Shown piece by piece: positions 6,903-14,587 of a stretch of DNA of 32,783 bases. Numbering within the stretch: the first letter of the stretch is position 1; every line of letters begins with the position of its first letter. The translations under genes and the position numbers were made by a program. The notes below the pieces were generated by a model, which had not been told where the DNA came from, ran no database searches, and saw only the letters and a program-made list of their open reading frames with translations. This stretch comes from Nostoc foliaceum FACHB-393 (lineage in GTDB: Bacteria; Cyanobacteriota; Cyanobacteriia; Cyanobacteriales; Nostocaceae), in NCBI RefSeq assembly GCF_014698505.1, contig NZ_JACJTD010000069.1, positions 1 through 32,783 of the forward strand, given 5' to 3'.

Positions 6903-9900
6903 CTATGCCTCATGTTTCGGCAGCGAAAAGTAGAATGTTGCGCCCTCGCCGATTGCGCCTTCTGCCCAGATGCGTCCGCCATGTCGATGAATGATGCGCC
7001 GTACAGTGGCAAGCCCGACTCCAGTGCCAGCAAACTCCTCCTGCGGATGCAGCCGTTGAAACATACTGAATAGTCGATCGTAATATTTCATGTCGAACCC
7101 TGCACCATTATCTTTGACAAAGAAAATCACTGACTGCTCCTGTTCAATGCTACCAATTGCAATTACAGCTTCGGTATTATTACGGGTGTACTTGACGGCA
7201 TTCGACAGCAAATTTTGCAGCACTATCCGCAGCAGCGCCGGATCGCCTTTTACCGTTGCCAATGCCTCAATTTGCCAGTAAAGCGATCGCCCGACTAGTT
7301 CCGGCTGCAATTGTGCTTGTACCTGCTGCAACAACTGACTGATATTAACAATAGTCAAATGCATTTCTGTCTGCCCCAGGCGGGAAAATTCCAGCAGGTC
7401 GTCCACCATTTTTTCTGCCTGAAGAGCTGATTGGATGATAATGTTGAGGGTCTGCAAACTGGATGCATCGACGAGGGTGGGATTGAGCTTGCCTTGCAAC
7501 CGTTCGGCAAAGCTGCTGATGTAGCGTAGCGGCGTTCGCAAGTCGTGGGATACTGAGGAAGAAAACGCCTCCAGTTCTTGATTGATGGCTTCTAGTTGAG
7601 CCGTCCGCGCTTTTACCTGTTGCTCCAAGCGTTCATTGAGCGTTTGTACCGCCTGCATCACCTGTTCGCGGTATACTGCTTCGCGTCGCAGCTGTGCCAA
7701 TTGGAGGTTGACTTTGACTCGCGCTAACAGTTCTCGTGCCGAGAAAGGTTTAATTAAGTAGTCATCTGCGCCAGTTTCTAACCCCTCCACCCGCGATCCT
7801 TCACCAGCACGAGCAGAGAGCAAAATAATCGGGATTGTCTGGGTATTTGGATCGGCTCGTAGCGATCGCAACAACTCAAATCCATCCATTCTGGGCATCA
7901 TCACATCGGTTAACACCAAGTCATAGACTTTGGCGCTACCGCCACGCCGGATCGTAGCCAGTGCGGCTAACCCGTCATTTACAGTTTCTACCTCATAGTA
8001 CTGGCTTAATAACCGCTTGAGATAGTCGCGCATATCGGCGTTGTCATCTACTAGGAGAATACGCGCTCTCTTGGAACTTTGAACGTGAACCTCTGAGCTT
8101 TGAGCGTGAACCTCCGAGCTTTGAAGTTGAAATTCTGTGCTTTGAGCGTGAACCTCTGAGCTTTGAACGTGAACCTCCAAGCTTTGAGCTTGAACCTCTG
8201 AGCTTTGAGCGTGAACCTCCAAGCTTTGAGCGTGAACCTCCGAGTTTTGAAGTTGAAATTCTGTGCTTTCGTCAAGGGCAGTTCCCCCTGCCCCCTGCTC
8301 CCTGCCTCCTGCCTCCTGCCTCCTGCCTCCTGCCTCCTGCCTCCTGCCCCCTTCCTCTTCTTCAGGTAGCCAGCCCCAGGCTTCTTCAACAAAAGCGTTT
8401 GCAGTTACAGCCGTCGATGACAGTGTAGAGGGAACACCAATTTGGTCGGCGGGTAGATGGGCGATTCCGGTGGGGATGGTGACGGTGAAGGTTGTGCCTT
8501 GGTCTACTGCGCTCGTGACGGCGATCGCGCCGCCGTGCCGCTTGACGAGTTCCTGCACCAAAGATAAGCCAATGCCTGAGCCTTCATAGCTGCGCCCCTT
8601 CGCCCCTTTGACTCGATAGAACCTCTCAAAGACGTGAGGCAGTTCTGAAGCGGCAATACCTACGCCCGTGTCGCTGACTATCAATTCCACTGTGTTTGCT
8701 TTGGGTTTGAGCGAGACAGAAATGATACCCTCGAAGGTAAATTTTAAGGCATTAGAGAGCAGGTTTAGCACAATCTTTTCCCACATTTCTCGATCGACGT
8801 AAATGGGATCGGGGAGGGGAGGACAATCGACAACTAACTGCAAATTGGCATTCTCAATCGCCGAGCGGAAAATACTTGCCAGTTCCGCCGTGTAGGTGGA
8901 TAAGTCGGTGGGTTCGTAGTTTGCCTTCAGGCGATCGGCTTGAATGCGGGAGAAGTCGAGCAGGGTATTGACCAGTTTCAGCAAACGCAAGCTATTGCGA
9001 TGTGCTAGTTCTAGCCGTTCCCGTTGTGAAGAAGTTAAGGGATTTAGCGAATCGCTCAAGGCATCTTGCACCGGAGCGAGTATCAACGTTAGCGGAGTGC
9101 GGAATTCGTGGCTGACGTTGCTAAAGAAGAGGGTTTTGGCGCGATCGAGTTCTGCCAGTGTTTCGGCGCGTTGGCGTTCTTCTTCACGGGCAGATTGTTC
9201 TTGAATCCGTTGAATTTCCGATTCGCGCAGGGCAGCTTCGGCACGAGCGCGATTGACGGCTTCCCAGGTGCGATCGGCGGTTTCTTGCAAAAGCTGGATT
9301 TCGTCATCCGTCCATTGGTGCGGCTTACTGTAATGCACGGCGAGACTGGAAACCCAACGACTTTGTTTGACGAGGGGAACGGTCGCGCCGGAAATAACGC
9401 TCAACGCGCGTATTGCCTCACGCTCTGCATCGCAGAGGCGCTCATCTCGATCGAGATCTGAGAAGACGAACGCGTGTCCAGCGCGTAAGGTTTCGCTGAC
9501 TTTGCCGTAGGCGCTGGTAGGAACCTGCCCGATAAATTCTATTGCATCGCCGCGCAGGTAGTTGTCAGCAATCACAATCATTTCGCCGTCGTCTGTGAGT
9601 TCGCCATAACACACGCGTTCAGCCGCAAGGTGTTCACCGAGGACGCGCATCGCCGCCCGCTGAATTTCAACGGGGTCAAAGAGCGATCGCAATGCATCCG
9701 ACAACTTGACCCGGAACGCATCCGTCTCGGCAACGCGACGCAATTGTTCTTCTGTGCGTTTGCGTTCCGAGATATTGCTAAACAGGACGGCGATCTGACC
9801 TGGCGATCGCGCTGGGAAGACCTCTACTTCCATCCACAGGCCAAGTACCGAAACATAGTCCTCGAACTGTTGAGGTTGTCCTGTGCGGACTACTGCCTCG

Positions 9901-11054
9901 TAGATGTCCATAATCCGTTGTTCAGCATTGGGTACGAACTCGCGGATTGTCTTGCCGACGACATCGCGCATCCCGGTATGACGCTCAAATGCCGGATTCA
10001 CCGTCACGTATCGGAAGTCGCTGGGTTGACCTGCCGCAGTTTCAACCTTTTCGATGATGCAGAAGCCTTGTTCCTTTGTCGCAAACAGCGTGCGGTATTG
10101 TTCTTCTGATTCGCGTAAGGCTGCTTGGGCAAGATAGTGTTCAATCAAATCGGCGGCTTGGCGGGCGAGTAGGTCAAGGAAACGCAACTCGCGATCGCTC
10201 GGTCGATAGTGTTTGTGCCAATGCGTCGAAACCATACCGATCGATTTGCCCGAACGGGTAATCAGTGGGGTTGACTGCGCCGAGAGATATCCGGCTTCAA
10301 CGTGCATTCGCCTAGAACCATCAGGGTCTTCGCTCTGAAGCACATTGAAATCAACAAAAATACGAGTGCCCTTCTTCAGCGCGATGCCGCAGGACGTGTT
10401 ATTACTCGCATTCATGCGGTAGAAATACTCCCTCATATTCTGCTCAAAGCCCTGCGTCGCCAGCAGCACCAATTCTTGTGTCGCTTCGTCGAGAAGTTGT
10501 ACTGTTCCGGCATCCGCCCGTGTCAGAGCGATCGCAGTAGCCATAATCTCCTGGTAGAGCGTCTGAATGTCGCCTTCGGTTACAAGCCTCGCGCTCAGTT
10601 TGCCCAACAGTTGCATATCTTTCAGGTCTGACTCTACGGCTGCTTCGGCTTGCTGGTGCTTGGTAGTATGTTTGTCAAGTTCCTGCGCTTCCTGCAATGC
10701 CCGTTGTACCGATGGCACTAACCGCCCTAACCGTTGCTTGAGTACATAATCTGTCGCGCCTTGCTTGATAGCTGCGATCGCCAATTCTTCGCCCAAACTG
10801 CCAGAGATGAAAATAAACGGCACATCAGGACGCAGGTGACGGACAATTTCTAAGGCATTGATGCCATCAAAATCGGCTAGGGCATAATCTGCCAGAATCA
10901 AGTCAAACTCATCGCTTAAGAGTGCTGTCTGAAAATCAGCGCCAGTGTCTACTCTTTGCAGTTCATGGTCAATTTTGCCATCTAAGAGCATGGCTTGAAC
11001 CAACTCTGCATCGAGTGGATTGTCTTCAAGCAAGAGAAACCTGAGTGTTGACAT
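6903..11054 (-). CDS. Dual-kinase hybrid sensor protein (REC-GAF-PAS-GAF-HK-REC-HK)
   Basis: The product is 1383 residues starting MSTLRFLLLEDNPLDAELVQ. This start aligns with the next kinase; the frame is open to 11111. Domains in order are: receiver (Asp56 in LILADYALADFDG), GAF (about 165-310), PAS (about 320-450), GAF (about 455-620), HisKA with His649 in NVSHEFRTPLTLI, HATPase (NLLSNALKF, DTGVGI, GSGIGLSLV), a repetitive linker (about 901-992), receiver with Asp1050 in LVLTDVMMPRMDG, a coiled coil, a second HisKA with His1170 in SVSHDLRTPLRYI, and a second HATPase (NLLSNAVKY, DNGAGF, GTGVGLATV). Two complete kinase cores in one chain are uncommon. The protein is soluble, with no membrane segment. 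It is first in the two-gene operon with 4105-6900. Its receiver and the following kinase's receiver are close relatives, pointing to an old duplication. Confidence 0.95.
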   Translation of the reverse strand: MSTLRFLLLEDNPLDAELVQAMLLDGKIDHELQRVDTGADFQTALLSDEFDLILADYALADFDGINALEIVRHLRPDVPFIFISGSLGEELAIAAIKQGATDYVLKQRLGRLVPSVQRALQEAQELDKHTTKHQQAEAAVESDLKDMQLLGKLSARLVTEGDIQTLYQEIMATAIALTRADAGTVQLLDEATQELVLLATQGFEQNMREYFYRMNASNNTSCGIALKKGTRIFVDFNVLQSEDPDGSRRMHVEAGYLSAQSTPLITRSGKSIGMVSTHWHKHYRPSDRELRFLDLLARQAADLIEHYLAQAALRESEEQYRTLFATKEQGFCIIEKVETAAGQPSDFRYVTVNPAFERHTGMRDVVGKTIREFVPNAEQRIMDIYEAVVRTGQPQQFEDYVSVLGLWMEVEVFPARSPGQIAVLFSNISERKRTEEQLRRVAETDAFRVKLSDALRSLFDPVEIQRAAMRVLGEHLAAERVCYGELTDDGEMIVIADNYLRGDAIEFIGQVPTSAYGKVSETLRAGHAFVFSDLDRDERLCDAEREAIRALSVISGATVPLVKQSRWVSSLAVHYSKPHQWTDDEIQLLQETADRTWEAVNRARAEAALRESEIQRIQEQSAREEERQRAETLAELDRAKTLFFSNVSHEFRTPLTLILAPVQDALSDSLNPLTSSQRERLELAHRNSLRLLKLVNTLLDFSRIQADRLKANYEPTDLSTYTAELASIFRSAIENANLQLVVDCPPLPDPIYVDREMWEKIVLNLLSNALKFTFEGIISVSLKPKANTVELIVSDTGVGIAASELPHVFERFYRVKGAKGRSYEGSGIGLSLVQELVKRHGGAIAVTSAVDQGTTFTVTIPTGIAHLPADQIGVPSTLSSTAVTANAFVEEAWGWLPEEEEGGRRQEAGGRRQEAGGREQGAGGTALDESTEFQLQNSEVHAQSLEVHAQSSEVQAQSLEVHVQSSEVHAQSTEFQLQSSEVHAQSSEVHVQSSKRARILLVDDNADMRDYLKRLLSQYYEVETVNDGLAALATIRRGGSAKVYDLVLTDVMMPRMDGFELLRSLRADPNTQTIPIILLSARAGEGSRVEGLETGADDYLIKPFSARELLARVKVNLQLAQLRREAVYREQVMQAVQTLNERLEQQVKARTAQLEAINQELEAFSSSVSHDLRTPLRYISSFAERLQGKLNPTLVDASSLQTLNIIIQSALQAEKMVDDLLEFSRLGQTEMHLTIVNISQLLQQVQAQLQPELVGRSLYWQIEALATVKGDPALLRIVLQNLLSNAVKYTRNNTEAVIAIGSIEQEQSVIFFVKDNGAGFDMKYYDRLFSMFQRLHPQEEFAGTGVGLATVRRIIHRHGGRIWAEGAIGEGATFYFSLPKHEA
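8078..8266. repeat. Nine 21-bp tandem repeats in the kinase linker
   Basis: Nine contiguous 21-bp units of the form TTTGARCGTGAACCTCYRAG encode, on the minus strand, heptapeptides such as SEVHAQS. Units 3 (8120-8140) and 9 (8246-8266) are identical to each other and unlike the rest (giving TEFQLQ), which suggests that blocks of several units have been copied. The array lies between the first kinase core and the second receiver (residues about 930-992). Confidence 0.9.
8284..8352. repeat. Heptanucleotide repeat (CCTGCCT)n inside the kinase gene
   Basis: Six perfect CCTGCCT units occupy 8301-8342, with degenerate units on both sides. Because 7 nt is not a multiple of 3, three units encode one heptapeptide on the minus strand (GGRRQEA repeated). 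The repeat stays open in more than one frame. Short tandem heptanucleotide repeats are a known feature of heterocystous cyanobacterial genomes. Here one has become protein-coding. Confidence 0.88.
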
Positions 11055-11288
11055 TATTGTGCCTGATGCTGAAGTGAAGGTAATAAAAAGTGAAATGTCG
11101 CGCTGCGACACTATATTAAATATGCAAATTTATTTCTATTTACAACATTGTAGCCAATTTACGAGGGTTCAACGCTCGTAGAACGGGATTTTTTTGCACA
11201 CACTCTAATTGCTGATTCTGATAATTCTCTGTCTCGTCCTTCTTGGCTTCCCCAATATTAGACCTGAATCCTTACACCGTTTGTAGAA

Positions 11289-11615
11289 TTAGCCATTGCT
11301 TGCACCTCCAGTTAATACAATTAACTGTCGGTTGAGAATGCTTATTTGCTGTTGATAAAAGTCAATCTCTGCGGTTATTTGGTGGAATAATTCTTCTGGT
11401 GTAAGCGGTTAGATTTGATTCTCTTGCAAGTACGATATTTCGTCAGAGTTTTTATTAGGCATCAGCACATAGCGCCAACCATCATCAAATTGTTCAGCCA
11501 ATTCTGTGCCTAATGGGTAGTGGTAAAGTCCTAGAATCGTGCCTTGTTCTGTACGCTGTTCCAAAGCAAAGCGTGGGTAGCCCCAGTATTGGGGAATGGA
11601 TATTGTGGGTTGCAT
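11289..11615 (-). pseudogene. Conserved hypothetical gene, module B copy with internal stop
   Basis: The first 68 codons (MQPTISIPQYWGYPRFALEQ...) are nearly identical to the intact gene 1074-1400. A TAA at 11409-11411 replaces the Gln codon after ENQI. The frame then continues without shift to a TAA at 11289-11291, with a recognisable C-terminal helix (ITAEIDFYQQQISILNRQL). One nonsense change is therefore the only lesion. The N-terminal 68 residues may still be made as a truncated protein. Confidence 0.82.
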
Positions 11616-11648
11616 TGATTTAATGAGGGATTGGTGAATAAATAATTA

Positions 11649-11722
11649 GGGAAAGGGGGAAAGGGCAAAGGGGAAGGGAATGAAGAAATTTACCTTTTCC
11701 CCAATCCCAAAAACCTTTTCCC
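11649..11722. repeat. Purine/pyrimidine hairpin repeat, intergenic, module B
   Basis: A GGGAAAGG-type purine arm (11649-11680) faces a CCTTTTCCC-type pyrimidine arm (11693-11722) around an AT-rich loop. It sits in the spacer between the module B copies of the two leftward genes, the place occupied in module A by 1441-1520. The two elements share the hairpin design but not the sequence. Confidence 0.65.
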
Positions 11723-11738
11723 AGGCGAAGCCCAAGAC

Positions 11739-12617
11739 TTACGCTGTGACTAACTCCGTTCTCTCCAGCAGCCGTTGCAATTTATTGCCAGTTAGCTGTT
11801 CCAACGGCTGATCTAAAAAATATTCATCAAAAATGGATTGACCATCAGTAGACACATCCACCATCGACAGCGATCGCACTGCATCAAGCACGGAGTTAGA
11901 ATACTGCTGCTGGACTGAATAACGCCTCTTCACCCACCAGTTACCATCAGTGCATCCGACTTGCCCCAGTTTCACGCCCTTGTTGTTGTAAATGCCATCA
12001 TCGAGAATTTCAAACCCATAACTCTGGCACTCGTTGAAGATATGCGCCATGATTTGGTTTTCAGTAGTAGAACAGGACAAGGAGAAGGGTGCGGGGTGCA
12101 GGGGGGAAATTTCTTCTCCCTTGCTCCCTGCTCCCTGCGCCCCTGCTTCTTTTTCCTGCACAGGTAATGAACCGTCTTTGTAGTGAGTACAGATGAAGCG
12201 ATCGCAACGCATTAGAGTATTGGCACGAAATACTTCTTTATCGTTGATCATGACTACCCAGCGTTGCGTTAAGTGGTCATCGTCATGGCTGATGCTGGCT
12301 ACCAGTTTGTCATCAGCATAATATTCGTGATGGTCAAACGAGATTTCGACTATTGTGAGGGGTTCGGGAGCTACAATTTGGGCTTGGTCAGTGATGTAGT
12401 TGTCGAGTTCGGCTTGAGCTAGGGCTTGTTCGTCGGGGGCAGCAGGGGCGAATTTCTGAATCTTGCTTGCCTGATATTTAGCGATCGCAGTGATCCAAGA
12501 ATCCTTACAGCGTTTGTCGCTTACTTCGGCTGTACAGGCGATTTCGCTGTAGATTTGCTTGAGACGGGCAATAGATTTCAGTTGCAGCTGTTGTGTTGTG
12601 TAAAGGGCGTGAGTCAT
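11739..12617 (-). CDS. SAP-like N-terminal domain protein, module B copy
   Basis: The product is 292 residues starting MTHALYTTQQLQLKSIARLK. The ATG at 12615-12617 matches the paralogue's start; the longer frame to 12635 would need a TTG. From about residue 70 onward (VAPEPLTIVEISFDHHEYYA ...) it is almost identical to 1519-2391, including the C-terminus (LTGNKLQRLLERTELVTA). The first 50 residues are strongly diverged: the module A SAP-like segment is replaced by ARLKQIYSEIACTAEVSDKR. A low-complexity insert from the hairpin repeat 12075-12147 follows GSLPVQE. It diverges from the XRE gene at 12772. The function is unknown; the variable N-terminus suggests a changed binding specificity. Confidence 0.8.
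   Translation of the reverse strand: MTHALYTTQQLQLKSIARLKQIYSEIACTAEVSDKRCKDSWITAIAKYQASKIQKFAPAAPDEQALAQAELDNYITDQAQIVAPEPLTIVEISFDHHEYYADDKLVASISHDDDHLTQRWVVMINDKEVFRANTLMRCDRFICTHYKDGSLPVQEKEAGAQGAGSKGEEISPLHPAPFSLSCSTTENQIMAHIFNECQSYGFEILDDGIYNNKGVKLGQVGCTDGNWWVKRRYSVQQQYSNSVLDAVRSLSMVDVSTDGQSIFDEYFLDQPLEQLTGNKLQRLLERTELVTA
12075..12147. repeat. Purine/pyrimidine hairpin repeat inside a gene, module B
   Basis: A purine arm (ACAAGGAGAAGG ... GGTGCAGGGGGG, 12077-12106) and a pyrimidine arm (TTCTTCTCCCTTG ... CCCTGCGCCCC, 12111-12143) form a hairpin within 11739-12617. It is read through and adds residues such as AGAQGAGSKGEE. The position equals that of 1860-1945 in module A, but the sequence differs although the flanking coding DNA is almost identical. 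Confidence 0.72.
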
Positions 12618-12693
12618 AATTAGTAGGTTCTTCAATAGGACTAGAGAAGCGCTTCAGATTACCAGTCCAGGCGCTTTCTCTATCTCTATTAAA

Positions 12694-12730
12694 TCAAGTT
12701 GATTTGTAGTTGTCAAGTTGATTTGTAGTT
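12694..12730. promoter_or_regulatory. Direct-repeat operator candidate, module B
   Basis: TCAAGTTGATTTGTAGTT occurs twice (12694-12711 and 12713-12730) with a 19-bp period. TTTTGTAG-like copies continue to about 12769, just before the XRE start. This iteron-like array lies between divergent genes 11739-12617 and 12772-12981 and is the likely binding site of the XRE protein. It shares nothing with the inverted repeat at the equivalent place in module A. Confidence 0.65.
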
Positions 12731-12771
12731 CTTATTTTGTAGGTTTACTTTTGTAGTAGAATTTTGTATAG

Positions 12772-12981
12772 ATGAGTTCGGAGCATCCATTTATGAAGTT
12801 AAGAGAGTCTTTGGGATTAACCCAGAGGCAAATTGCTGAAGTGGTAGGAGTAACAGATCAAACTGTTTCTAACTGGGAGCGAGGAGTTAATTTGCCACGA
12901 CTTACTCCGATGCAGACAGCAAAATTATGTCAAATCACCCGACTATCAATTGAAGAGCTTGCACAATTGTTTAACCAGTAA
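12772..12981 (+). CDS. XRE-type HTH regulator, module B
   Basis: The product is 69 residues, MSSEHPFMKLRESLGLTQRQ... The helix-turn-helix is TQRQIAEVVGVTDQTVSNWE (residues about 17-36), with the classical NWE recognition end. The C-terminus is LTPMQTAKLCQITRLSIEEL. An internal ATG at 12793 has GGAG 9 nt upstream and could be the true start, but the longer form resembles cyanobacterial relatives that begin SxEHP. It occupies the position of the XRE gene in module A but belongs to another XRE subfamily. Confidence 0.82.
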   Translation: MSSEHPFMKLRESLGLTQRQIAEVVGVTDQTVSNWERGVNLPRLTPMQTAKLCQITRLSIEELAQLFNQ

Positions 12982-13243
12982 AACAAAAATGATCACTGGT
13001 CAAACTATTAACTTGCTTTCTTTGTTGCCCTTTATGCTGTAAAAGCAATCACATCTACTTTTTTCCTTTCCTGTCTAACCACTTATCGGCTGCTTAGTAT
13101 GACTTTAAGTGGGTAGATACAAGGACGTTTGAAGCACTTATCAAAGCCAATTGCGTTTAATACAATCGCAGTTGAACACTACAGCCAAAATTTATTTGTA
13201 ATCAACTCTGAGCAAATACCACTGAGTTAGAAAAAGTGGCCTT

Positions 13244-14278
13244 GTGAATAAAGCACCTTCTAATCGCAAAAAAGCCACCTCTGCCACATCCAGGGATAGC
13301 ACACCCTCAGATGATCAAGACCTTGAAGATATCTCCCAGCAAGTAGATCCAGGTTCAGCAACAATTACCGTTACTGCTGTTGAAATTCCCGAATTAACCG
13401 AGCAGGAAATTAGCGATCGCTTGTATTTAGAACGCAAGGTGGAACGTGCATTTTTTGAGGCAGGCAAGGCATTGGCTCAGTTGCGCGATCGCAGGTTATA
13501 CAGATCCACTCATCGCACATTTGAGGAGTATTGTCGTGATAGATTTGGATACACCCATCGCCGAGTCAATTATCTAATAGCTGGTTCTGTAGTATTTGAC
13601 AACATAGTGACGGGAACAAATTGTTCCCAAAACGAGGAAGTGGATGAAATGGGAACAAATTGTTCCCAAAATGGGGAAGCAGATGAAACGGGAACAAATT
13701 GTTCCCAAAACGAGGAAGTAGACAAAAATCGACCTAACCCCTCACGAATCCTGCCAAATAATGAAGGACAAGTGCGCCCCCTGGCAAAGCTAGAACCCCA
13801 GCAGCAGGTTGAAGTTTGGCAACGGGCAGTACAGAAGGCTGGCGGTAAAGTTCCCAGTGCCAGAATTGTAACTGATGTGGTGCAGCAGATAATGGAACGT
13901 ACCAGAATACCCAACACCTACCAAATTGGTGAAATCTGCCAAATTTTAGCCAAGGATAATCCCGAACTGAGAGGCAAGGGTGGCTGCTGGGGCATCGTAA
14001 ACCATGTGGGGGAATTTAGCTGCACTGTCAAAACCTGGGATGGGGAGTACACAGTTGGGTTGCAGCACCTGAAGTCGTACAACTACTTGCCTGCCGAGTG
14101 TGAGCAGATGCGGGTGATTTGTGATCGCATCGGTCGAGTGTATTCGGGTGGGCTGGAGGAGTCGGTGCAGAGGTTTTTGGAGTCTTTGGGGAAGTTGAAC
14201 CGAGCTTATTTAACCGTTGTAGAAGAAAAATTGTTAAATGTACTAGAGTCTGAATATGGGGGAGAGATAATACCCTAA
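13244..14278 (+). CDS. ParB-like/plasmid-maintenance-like protein, intact copy B
   Basis: The product is 344 residues from a GTG start (MNKAPSNRKKATSATSRDST). Residues about 60-125 hold a helical core (ERKVERAFFEAGKALAQLRD ... FEEYCRDRFGYTHRRVNYLI) resembling the DNA-binding domain in plasmid ParB/KorB-like proteins. A repetitive linker (about 124-162, GTNCSQNEEVDE three times) comes from the palindrome array 13612-13728. Then come GQVRPLAKLEPQQQVEVWQR and GGKVPSARIVTDVVQQIMER, which also recur in ParB-like proteins. The C-terminal domain (IPNTYQIGEICQILAKDNPE ... TWDGEYTVGLQHLKSYNYLP) seems specific to cyanobacteria. No ATPase partner (ParA) is visible. Role in DNA segregation or copy control is inferred from family resemblance only. 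The broken paralogue is at 3023-3935 and a remnant at 22323-22453. Confidence 0.8.
   Translation: MNKAPSNRKKATSATSRDSTPSDDQDLEDISQQVDPGSATITVTAVEIPELTEQEISDRLYLERKVERAFFEAGKALAQLRDRRLYRSTHRTFEEYCRDRFGYTHRRVNYLIAGSVVFDNIVTGTNCSQNEEVDEMGTNCSQNGEADETGTNCSQNEEVDKNRPNPSRILPNNEGQVRPLAKLEPQQQVEVWQRAVQKAGGKVPSARIVTDVVQQIMERTRIPNTYQIGEICQILAKDNPELRGKGGCWGIVNHVGEFSCTVKTWDGEYTVGLQHLKSYNYLPAECEQMRVICDRIGRVYSGGLEESVQRFLESLGKLNRAYLTVVEEKLLNVLESEYGGEIIP
13612..13728. repeat. Three 39-bp repeats, each with a palindrome, inside the ParB-like gene
   Basis: Three 39-bp units each begin with GGGAACAAATTGTTCCC (13612-13628, 13651-13667, 13690-13706), a pair of 8-bp arms around a single A. They encode GTNCSQNEEVDE-type 13-residue repeats. 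Regular spacing (39 bp) and exact conservation of the palindrome, while the rest of the unit varies, point to selection on the DNA as a protein-binding array. Confidence 0.85.
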
Positions 14279-14410
14279 ACAAATAATTTCGGCAAATTGG
14301 CATCCAATGTGTTTGGGTTGCAGTTTCAATGGAGTTAGCAACACAACGGGACAGTGAAGAAGTTGTACGAGGGAAAAGATAAAACTTCCCGCTTCTTGAC
14401 ATCCAACCGG

Positions 14411-14498
14411 AGCCAGTTGTTTAGTTGAGTGCTGTAGAACCCCTCTACATGATTCATACAGCGCTCAACAGAGTTCAGTTCCCACGCTACAACTGGCT
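14411..14498. ncRNA. Nested stem-loop, possible structured RNA
   Basis: Three nested stems can form: AGCCAGTTGT (14411-14420) with ACAACTGGCT (14489-14498); TTGAGTGC (14425-14432) with GCGCTCAA (14461-14468) with one wobble pair; and TGTAGA (14433-14438) with TCTACA (14444-14449) around ACCCC. No gene overlaps. It follows the ParB-like gene, so it could be a terminator-like element, a small RNA, or the hairpin end of a vanished mobile element. The strand is undecided. Confidence 0.45.
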
Positions 14499-14558
14499 AG
14501 AAATTAACAAAACTCAATAGAATCTCAGAAGATGTAGATAACTGGCATTTCTCTAAGA

Positions 14559-14587
14559 GCGATGCCTACGGCGGGCTACGCCTACGC
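14559..14587. repeat. Small dispersed repeat of Nostoc type
   Basis: The 29-bp sequence beginning gcgatgcctacggcgggc is a dispersed repeat I recognise as very frequent in Nostoc and Anabaena genomes. Related pieces lie at about 14930-14954 (gcgtagcccgttgcagacat) and in the element at 16548-16661. Here it forms the end of the reading frame 14566-14775. Confidence 0.75.

Noticed and set aside
8078..8266. Possible CRISPR array
   Set aside because: Units are contiguous 21-mers with no spacers, and they are in frame within a gene.
8051..8589. Long alternative frames on both strands over the kinase linker
   Set aside because: Tandem repeats with 7-bp and 21-bp periods remain open in several frames. 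The kinase frame links recognised domains on both sides.
13612..13728. Possible CRISPR or iteron array outside a gene
   Set aside because: Only three units with coding spacers that resemble one another; the array lies inside an intact gene.
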